Source of the DNA: Hyphomicrobiales bacterium | Lineage (GTDB): Bacteria > Pseudomonadota > Alphaproteobacteria > Rhizobiales > Methyloligellaceae | Length of the DNA: 40,410 nt | Assembly: GCA_003228955.1 (NCBI GenBank) | Contig: QIGN01000003.1 | Location: forward strand, 1-40,410 | Reading direction: 5' to 3' | Part shown: one piece after another, positions 34,723-40,410 of the stretch | How positions within the stretch are numbered: position 1 is the first letter of the stretch | Layout: each line of letters begins with the position of its first letter | Position numbers and translations under genes: made by a program | Notes under the pieces: generated by a model | Database searches by the model: none | The model's input: the letters and a program-made list of their open reading frames with translations, nothing else | What the model was told of the DNA's origin: nothing

Positions 34723-35823
34723 TCAACCGTCCTCTCGATGCAGCAACGCAGTAACCGTAAGCAGGGCGCCAATTGCCACAGGTGCCCACGCCGCGACCTC
34801 CGGCGCGGCCAATCCCGAACTTCCGATATTCCGGGACGCTTCACGAAACAGGAAAAACAAAAAACCTGACCCCAATCCGACGAGGGCCATTGTCTGAACC
34901 TTGCCGAACCGGAAGGATTGCAACGTACAGGTGGCCGCCAGCAGGACCATGACGGCCAGCAGCGGCGGCAGCGACAGCAGCATCTGAAAACGCAATTTAT
35001 GCCGGACCGCTGGCAGGCCCGCCTTGTCCGCAAGATCGATGAAGGCCGGCAACTCCCAGAATGAAACCGACGAGACAGACCCGAGGCTGTCCTTGACGTG
35101 GGTCGGCGTCAGATGCGTGCTCACCAGATATTGGTCGTAAAACGCCGGTTCGCGGCCCGCGGCGCTAACAGTTGCCCGGCTGAGCACCCAGTAGCCTTTC
35201 TTCAACTCCGCAGAATCCGCGTCGATCCGCTCGATGAAGTTCTTTTCGCTGTCGAACTGCCAGGCGCTTACGCCGCCCAGCGACAAACCCTGGTTGCTGA
35301 CAATTCTGGCATGTATGACCGATTGTCCGTCGGTTCCGTCCTGGCGCAGCCAGGCGCCGGCGGACTTGGTGTCGAGAAATGAGGATTTCTTGTCAAATGT
35401 TTTGGCGTAAAGGCGCTCCGACGCCAATTGCGCCATGGCGGAGACCGGGTTGTAAACCGCAACCATGAAAATGCCGAGCGTAACAGCCACGAATATACCG
35501 GGCATGATGAATTGCCATGCCGACATGCCGGCGGCGCGCACCACGATGAGCTCTGATTTCCTGCTGAGCACGAGGAACGTTATTATCGATCCGATCAGCA
35601 CCGTGAAGGGGAGAATGATTTCCGACCTGGAGGGCAGCCGAAGCAGCGCAATGGCAACGAGCGTGGAGGCCGAAATCGATGCCCCGTCATCCTTGCCCGA
35701 ACGTCGCAATAATTCGATCATATCGGCAAAGAACAGCAGCGCCACGCAAAGCGCGGTCACGCCCAGAATGGACATCAAAAATCGCCACGAAACGTAGCGC
35801 GCAAAGGTACCGGCAGCAGTCAT
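34723..35823 (-). CDS. lptG: LPS export permease LptG
   Basis: LptG and LptF form the membrane part of the LPS-extracting ABC transporter, driven by LptB (not in this window). The 366-residue protein has the YjgP/YjgQ layout: three N-terminal membrane helices (about 10-35, 55-80, 100-125), a periplasmic beta-jellyroll, and three C-terminal helices (about 275-360). It overlaps lptF by four bases (ATGA) and precedes lptD closely, so the three LPS genes are probably co-translated. Confidence 0.92.
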   Translation of the reverse strand: MTAAGTFARYVSWRFLMSILGVTALCVALLFFADMIELLRRSGKDDGASISASTLVAIALLRLPSRSEIILPFTVLIGSIITFLVLSRKSELIVVRAAGMSAWQFIMPGIFVAVTLGIFMVAVYNPVSAMAQLASERLYAKTFDKKSSFLDTKSAGAWLRQDGTDGQSVIHARIVSNQGLSLGGVSAWQFDSEKNFIERIDADSAELKKGYWVLSRATVSAAGREPAFYDQYLVSTHLTPTHVKDSLGSVSSVSFWELPAFIDLADKAGLPAVRHKLRFQMLLSLPPLLAVMVLLAATCTLQSFRFGKVQTMALVGLGSGFLFFLFREASRNIGSSGLAAPEVAAWAPVAIGALLTVTALLHREDG

Positions 35824-37025
35824 CCCAAGCGTCCGCCGTTCTGTTCGGTTTTAACCCCCAACATGGCATGTAATTTATTGTTGAATATCTGTAGCTTAGC
35901 TAAAATATCCAGATTGATTCCATGCCGTGCGTATGGTGCCATTCTAACGTGTGCTGTGAAGGCTGCAACGAGAATCGCACCTATTGGAATACCATATACC
36001 AGGGTGATTGCCGAGGCCTGTAATGTCAGTAAATTCGTTGCGGCGAGGCCGCCCGAGCGCAGCGCGATCGCCGCGCCGAATGCCATGAAGATCGCTCCCC
36101 ACCGGTTTTCGCGAACCGTGCGCGGATGTCCAAGGAAATTGATCACGATCAGGACATATACGAGCGGGTAAAGCGCGGATGAAAAGCGCTCATGGATCTC
36201 CGCCCGGTAGCGGCCGGGGTTGCGCTTGTAGTCCGGATTTTCCGGGTCCGGGTTCAGGAGTTCCGGCAAATAAAGCTCGCCGCGGCGCAGCGCCCGGCCT
36301 TTGGACTTGGCGCCAAATTCCGAAATATCGAAAATATACTGTTCGAAGGCCACGATCTGGACGCCTTTATCCTTTTGCGCGGCTTCCTGACGGAGAATAT
36401 GTCCTTCCTTCATGATCAGATAGGACCCTTCTTCGTTGGACAATATCTGGCCGCGGTTGGCCAGATAGGTCATGGTCACGTCTTTGGTTCGTGAATCATT
36501 GACCAGCAATCCAAGCAGTTCGCCATTGAGCGCGCGGTCGCGGATGTGAAAGGTGAGACCTGGTTCGGGCCCGGTAAATCGGCCCGGTTGAAGCACCTGG
36601 GCAATCAGATCGGTGCGCACCTGGTTGATGTAGGAGCGCAACTGCCGCAGGCTCGCCGGTGTCAGGAGGAGATTGAAGACCAGCAGGATCAGGCTGACGA
36701 TACCTGCCAGAAAGATGCAGGGCGCGGCAAACCGCCAGACTGGCGCGCCCGATGCCGACATCACGATGACTTCACTGTCGCTGTTGAACCGGTCGAGCGT
36801 GAAAATACAGGCCACCAGCAAGGCCAGCGGCGCAATAATCGCGACAAGAGCGGGCAGGGCGAGGGTGGTGATTTTCAGCAAAATGGCGACGCCCTGGCCT
36901 TTTGACGTCAACAGGCTGAGTTGGCCCAGCGCGCTGGCGAGCCAGACGATTGTCGTCAGCGTCACGAGGATCAGTAAAAAGCTCCCCGCGAACTGCCGGA
37001 AAAGATATCGGCCAAAGAGGTCCAT
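35820..37025 (-). CDS. lptF: LPS export permease LptF
   Basis: Partner of LptG in the LptB2FG complex. The 401-residue protein begins MDLFGRYLFRQFAGSFLLIL, has helices near 12-35, 50-75 and 98-125, a periplasmic domain (about 130-270) and helices near 285-365, with a hydrophilic cytoplasmic tail. It is the first gene of the leftward lptF-lptG-lptD-surA-pdxA-rsmA set, divergent from pepA. Confidence 0.92.
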   Translation of the reverse strand: MDLFGRYLFRQFAGSFLLILVTLTTIVWLASALGQLSLLTSKGQGVAILLKITTLALPALVAIIAPLALLVACIFTLDRFNSDSEVIVMSASGAPVWRFAAPCIFLAGIVSLILLVFNLLLTPASLRQLRSYINQVRTDLIAQVLQPGRFTGPEPGLTFHIRDRALNGELLGLLVNDSRTKDVTMTYLANRGQILSNEEGSYLIMKEGHILRQEAAQKDKGVQIVAFEQYIFDISEFGAKSKGRALRRGELYLPELLNPDPENPDYKRNPGRYRAEIHERFSSALYPLVYVLIVINFLGHPRTVRENRWGAIFMAFGAAIALRSGGLAATNLLTLQASAITLVYGIPIGAILVAAFTAHVRMAPYARHGINLDILAKLQIFNNKLHAMLGVKTEQNGGRLG

Positions 37026-37109
37026 GGTTGACCCGGTATGCTCCCCGTCAGCTGCATGGACCCTGATTATTTGAGTGTTGCGGTTCAGGATGCCAAATGC
37101 ATGGTGTGA

Positions 37110-37122
37110 GTGAAATTTTCAC
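37110..37122. promoter_or_regulatory. Perfect palindrome in the lptF-pepA gap
   Basis: GTGAAA-T-TTTCAC has perfect 6-base arms around one base. It lies 85 bases upstream of lptF in a 270-base gap that holds no gene. It may be an operator for lptF or pepA; the regulator is unknown. Confidence 0.4.
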
Positions 37123-37196
37123 CACGGTAACATGGCGGAAATTCGGCGAAATCCGGCGGCTCTTGCCTTCGTCCGGGACAGGACCTAGTTACCGCG

Positions 37197-37224
37197 TTGC
37201 AAGTGCGTCCGCACATGCTAGGAA
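37197..37224 (+). promoter_or_regulatory. Possible pepA promoter with internal dyad
   Basis: TTGCAA (37197-37202) and TAGGAA (37219-37224) are 16 bases apart; the -10 match is poor. The spacer holds GTGCG-TC-CGCAC (37203-37214), a perfect dyad placed where a repressor or spacer-binding activator would act. Confidence 0.3.
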
Positions 37225-37295
37225 ATCAGCAGAAACGACCCTATGTCCTGCCATTGCGGACATGCCCTCCAGAGTGACTTCAAAGAGATGCCAAA

Positions 37296-38822
37296 ATGAG
37301 TAAAACAACCACTGTTTCATTTGCCAAACCGTCGCCTGTAAAACAGGGTGTCCTTGTTATTCTGGCCGAGCGCGGACCGGTTCTGTCAACTTCGGGAAAA
37401 GCGTTGGACAAGGCCAGTGGCGGCGCCGTGATGCGGGCCGCCAAGCAACGGGAATTCAAGGGAAAAAAGAAAACTTCCCTGGATATACTCGTTCCGGAAA
37501 AACTCGGCCTTTCGCGCTTGCTTGTGATCGGCGTGGACCAGCTGAAGGACTATGCCGGCAAGGACTGGCTGGAGCTTGGCGGCGTCATCAGAGGCAAGCT
37601 TTCCGGGCGCGACGGCCCGGCCGTCACACTGGTGCTTGAACGTCCTAAAAAACCCCGCGAATCGGTTGGCGAGGAGGCCGCGCAGGTGGCTCTAGGGACG
37701 ATGTTGCGGGGTTATAGCTTCGACAAGTACAAGACCAAGGCCGCAAAGAATAAAAATGATAGCGTCAAAAATGCCACGCTTTTGCGGAGGCTGACCATTC
37801 AATGCGCCAACCCGGCCGCCGCGCGGCGCGCCTTTGCTGCGCGCAAGGCGCTGGGGGAGGGGGTGATTCTCGCCCGCGATCTGGTCAATGAACCGGCAAA
37901 TGTTCTCGGGCCGAAGGAGTTTGCCGCGCAGGCGCGAAAATTGAGCGGCCTTGGCCTCAAGGTTCAGATCCACGATGAGAAGGCGCTGAAGAAACTTGGC
38001 ATGGACGCCCTGCTTGCTGTCGGGGAGGGGAGTGCCAAGCCCGCCATGATGGCAGTCATGACCTGGCAGGGGGCCGGCACCGGAGGCGGCAAACCCGTCG
38101 CCATCGTCGGGAAGGGCGTGACATTCGACACCGGCGGCATTTCGATCAAGCCCGCCGCCGGCATGGGCGACATGAAGGGCGATATGGCGGGCGCTGCCTG
38201 CGTTGTCGGGCTGATGCACACGCTTGGCGCGCGCAAGGCCAAAGTTAACGCGGTCGGCCTCATCGGGCTTGTTGAGAACATGCCGAGCGGAACCGCGGTG
38301 CGGCCCGGCGACGTGATTGGCTCCATGTCGGGCCAATCGATCGAGGTCCTGAACACGGACGCCGAAGGCCGGCTGGTTCTGGCCGATGTGCTCTGGTATG
38401 CCCAGGAGAAGTTCAAACCTAAATGCATAGTCGATCTCGCGACACTGACGGGAGCCATTCTGGTGGCGCTCGGCAAGGAGTATGCAGGGCTGTTCTCCAA
38501 CAATGATGAACTGAGCGAGAATCTCAGCCGGGCGGGCGAGGCGACCGGGGAGAAGGTCTGGCGCCTGCCGCTGGGCGCTAAATATGATGACATGATCAAG
38601 TCCGATGTCGCCGACATGAAAAATATCGGCGGGCGCTATGGCGGCTCGATCACAGCCGCGCAGTTTCTGCAGCGCTTCATCCAGAACGATACACCCTGGG
38701 CGCATCTGGATATTGCGGGCACCGGCATGGCCGCGCCCAAGAGGGATGTGAACACCAGCTGGGGGCCGGGTTTTGGCGTTCGGCTCCTCGACCGGTTCAT
38801 CGCTGACTATTTTGAGAAATAA
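37296..38822 (+). CDS. pepA: Leucyl aminopeptidase (M17)
   Basis: This cytosolic hexameric metallo-aminopeptidase has 508 residues. The C-terminal catalytic domain carries K273 and D278 ([10 protein letters not shown]), K285, D296 and the family signature NTDAEGRL (353-360) with D355 and E357, all expected two-metal ligands and catalytic residues. In E. coli PepA also binds DNA (XerB/CarP); whether this one does cannot be told. The ATG lacks a strong Shine-Dalgarno sequence but follows AGAGATG. It diverges from lptF. Confidence 0.95.
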   Translation: MSKTTTVSFAKPSPVKQGVLVILAERGPVLSTSGKALDKASGGAVMRAAKQREFKGKKKTSLDILVPEKLGLSRLLVIGVDQLKDYAGKDWLELGGVIRGKLSGRDGPAVTLVLERPKKPRESVGEEAAQVALGTMLRGYSFDKYKTKAAKNKNDSVKNATLLRRLTIQCANPAAARRAFAARKALGEGVILARDLVNEPANVLGPKEFAAQARKLSGLGLKVQIHDEKALKKLGMDALLAVGEGSAKPAMMAVMTWQGAGTGGGKPVAIVGKGVTFDTGGISIKPAAGMGDMKGDMAGAACVVGLMHTLGARKAKVNAVGLIGLVENMPSGTAVRPGDVIGSMSGQSIEVLNTDAEGRLVLADVLWYAQEKFKPKCIVDLATLTGAILVALGKEYAGLFSNNDELSENLSRAGEATGEKVWRLPLGAKYDDMIKSDVADMKNIGGRYGGSITAAQFLQRFIQNDTPWAHLDIAGTGMAAPKRDVNTSWGPGFGVRLLDRFIADYFEK

Positions 38823-38883
38823 GGGGCTTTGCGGGTGTGCTTCCGCCGCGCCCTGTCACCGCGCCAAATCATGCTGCAATAAT

Positions 38884-38911
38884 TTGTCATAATATACATT
38901 ATGCGAATAAT
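38884..38911 (+). promoter_or_regulatory. mazG: Predicted mazG promoter with overlapping inverted repeat
   Basis: TTGTCA (38884-38889) and AATAAT (38906-38911) are 16 bases apart, each matching consensus at five of six positions. CATAAT-ATAC-ATTATG (38888-38903) is a perfect dyad inside the promoter, a likely repressor site. The start point would be near 38918. The stretch is AT-rich compared with its surroundings. Confidence 0.5.
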
Positions 38912-38945
38912 GGATATGGGAAATTCCTTCAGATCAGAGGGTTAA

Positions 38946-39773
38946 TTGGTAAATTCCAAACATAACATCGATACCCTCCTCTCCATCATGGAGGCGCTGC
39001 GCGCGCCGGAATCGGGCTGTCCGTGGGACATCGAGCAGACCTTCGCGACCATTGCCCCCTACACCATCGAGGAAGCCTATGAGGTTGCCGACGCCATTGA
39101 GCGCGGAGATTTTACGGACCTTGAGGAGGAGCTTGGCGATCTGCTTTTGCAGGTGGTTTATCACGCGCAGATGGCGCGCGAGGATGGGCATTTCACATTT
39201 GACGATGTGGTTCACGGCATTGCCGTGAAGATGATCCGCCGGCACCCCCATGTGTTTGGCAGCGATGAGGAACGTGCCAGTTTCGATCCCGAGGACTTCT
39301 GGGAGCGCATCAAGCAGCAAGAGAAATCAGACAAAACTCCCGCGCAAACTTCCGCCGATTCGTCCGCGCTGGCCGGTGTTCCACTGGCCCTGCCCGCGCT
39401 GGTTCGTGCGATTAAACTTCAGGACAAGGCCGCGCGGGTGGGGTTTGATTGGCCCTCCATGGAGCCGGTGTTCGACAAGATTCGAGAAGAGACCGGTGAG
39501 CTGGAACACGCGGTCTCTCATGAAAACCCGAGCCGGGAAAAAATCGCCGAGGAATATGGTGACCTGCTGTTCGTACTCGCCAATCTGGGGCGGCATCTGG
39601 GCGTCGGTCCGGAAGATGCCCTGCGCGGCGCCAACGCGAAGTTTATGCGGCGCTTTGGAGAGGTCGAAAGCAAGTTGTTAGATCAGGGCAAATCCCCGGG
39701 GCAGTCTGACCTGGCCGAGATGGACCGGTTGTGGGACGAAGTGAAGCGGAATGAGCAGAAGGTCGAATCCTGA
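38946..39773 (+). CDS. mazG: Nucleoside triphosphate pyrophosphohydrolase MazG
   Basis: MazG hydrolyses NTPs and dNTPs to monophosphates, cleaning the pool or lowering alarmone levels. The 275-residue protein has two all-alpha MazG domains as in E. coli: the first has GCPWDIEQTF and the metal-binding EEAYEVADAI with ELGDLLLQVVYHAQ, the second DWPSMEPVFDKIREETGEL with EYGDLLFVLANLGRH. It appears to start with TTG close after AGAGGG; the family N-terminus (IDTLLSIMEALRAP) is then complete, whereas the next ATG would delete part of it. It faces hflX across 11 bases. Confidence 0.92.
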   Translation: MVNSKHNIDTLLSIMEALRAPESGCPWDIEQTFATIAPYTIEEAYEVADAIERGDFTDLEEELGDLLLQVVYHAQMAREDGHFTFDDVVHGIAVKMIRRHPHVFGSDEERASFDPEDFWERIKQQEKSDKTPAQTSADSSALAGVPLALPALVRAIKLQDKAARVGFDWPSMEPVFDKIREETGELEHAVSHENPSREKIAEEYGDLLFVLANLGRHLGVGPEDALRGANAKFMRRFGEVESKLLDQGKSPGQSDLAEMDRLWDEVKRNEQKVES

Positions 39774-39784
39774 TCGGGAAAGAG

Positions 39785-40410
39785 TTATTCAGCCGCCATA
39801 GCCCAGGAGCTTTCGGAAAAGCGCTTTATCAACTGCTCGCGTTTGAATTCCGAAATCCGCAACCGGCAGGTAGTCTGGCCCTCGTCGTCAGTTCTCTGGT
39901 CAAGCATCTGGGCGTTTTCGTGCAACCAGTTCTTCAAGGCGCCATCGCTGGGCCGGAGCGTGATTTCGATCACTGTTCCAGCGCTGTTAAGGCGTGTTTC
40001 AATGAGGTCCAGCAGTTCCGGCATCCCCTCGCCTGTCGTGGCCGACAGACAAACCGCCTTGCCCTTCGTACGGCGGGCCGCATTGCGGAGTTCCTGCCGG
40101 CGTTCATCGCCAAGAAGGTCTATTTTATTCCATATTTCCAGCAAGTTATCTTCCGCGCGTAATGCTTCTATGCCGAGTTCGGAAAGCACAATCTCGACGT
40201 CCCGGCGTTGATCTTCCGACTCCTCGCTGGAGATGTCGCGGACATGCACAATAAGGTCCGCCTCAACCACTTCCTCAAGCGTTGCCCGGAATGCCGCGAT
40301 CAGGCTGGTCGGGAGGTTCGAGATGAACCCGACCGTATCCGACACAATGGCCTTGGTTCCGCCGGGCAGGCGAATTTCGCGCATGGTCGGGTCCAATGTG
40401 GCGAACAGCA
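39785..40410 (-). CDS. hflX: GTPase HflX (C-terminal part; runs off the window)
   Basis: HflX is a ribosome-splitting GTPase. About 208 C-terminal codons are visible. They begin inside the LFATLDPT motif following the P-loop (outside the window), then DTVGFI (G3), NKID (G4) and SATTGEG (G5), followed by a C-terminal domain. The frame is open at the window's end. The order hflX-mazG next to each other fits the hfq-hflX-mazG neighbourhood of alphaproteobacteria, though here mazG faces it. Confidence 0.95.
   Translation of the reverse strand, partial: LFATLDPTMREIRLPGGTKAIVSDTVGFISNLPTSLIAAFRATLEEVVEADLIVHVRDISSEESEDQRRDVEIVLSELGIEALRAEDNLLEIWNKIDLLGDERRQELRNAARRTKGKAVCLSATTGEGMPELLDLIETRLNSAGTVIEITLRPSDGALKNWLHENAQMLDQRTDDEGQTTCRLRISEFKREQLIKRFSESSWAMAAE

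Noticed and set aside
1-40410. Mobile elements, prophage, CRISPR or toxin-antitoxin modules
   Set aside because: No transposase, integrase, phage or Cas-like protein and no regularly spaced repeats were seen; MazG here is the housekeeping two-domain pyrophosphohydrolase, not part of a toxin pair.

Overview
The window looks like chromosomal DNA from an alphaproteobacterium, moderately GC-rich by eye. Three gene orders support this: rlpA-dac-tmk-holB-metG-tatD-MBL, rpsF-rpsR-DUF2232-rplI-dnaB-alr-radA-cvpA-purF, and fabD-fabG-acpP-fabF-mltG-yicC-gmk followed by rsmA-pdxA-surA-lptD-lptG-lptF-pepA. All three are typical of Alphaproteobacteria, and the second and third lie side by side mainly in Hyphomicrobiales-like genomes. 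The genus cannot be fixed from sequence alone. I see no insertion sequence, prophage, CRISPR array, tRNA or rRNA gene.

Layout. Positions 1-4752 hold the only accessory-looking block: a leftward partial YdiJ-like FAD oxidase diverging from a tightly coupled trio (serine-glyoxylate-type aminotransferase, atypical crotonase, class III CoA-transferase). The short gap between them carries two inverted repeats and a promoter. Positions 4913-12349 run rightward: RlpA and a D,D-carboxypeptidase (cell wall), then tmk, holB, metG, tatD and a PhnP-like hydrolase, linked by stop/start overlaps. Positions 12362-22171 run leftward as one long set: rpsF, rpsR, a DUF2232 membrane protein, rplI, dnaB, alr, radA, cvpA, purF and an SDR gene. 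Positions 22535-29454 run rightward: the fatty-acid synthase II core (fabD, fabG, acpP, fabF), then mltG, yicC and gmk. Positions 29482-37025 run leftward: lptF, lptG, lptD, surA, pdxA, rsmA, i.e. outer-membrane assembly plus pyridoxal phosphate synthesis and rRNA methylation. Positions 37296-39773 carry pepA and mazG rightward, and the window ends inside leftward hflX.

Most of the content is conserved housekeeping: envelope growth (peptidoglycan hydrolases, fatty acids, LPS export), replication and repair, ribosome function and nucleotide supply. I found no clear new defence, mobile or biosynthetic system. The best leads are the first block (a crotonase lacking both catalytic glutamates, in a divergently regulated cluster of unknown pathway), oppositely charged disordered tails on S6 and L9 in one operon, a hairpin that contains both stop codons of a convergent gene pair, and several promoter dyads with no assigned regulator.
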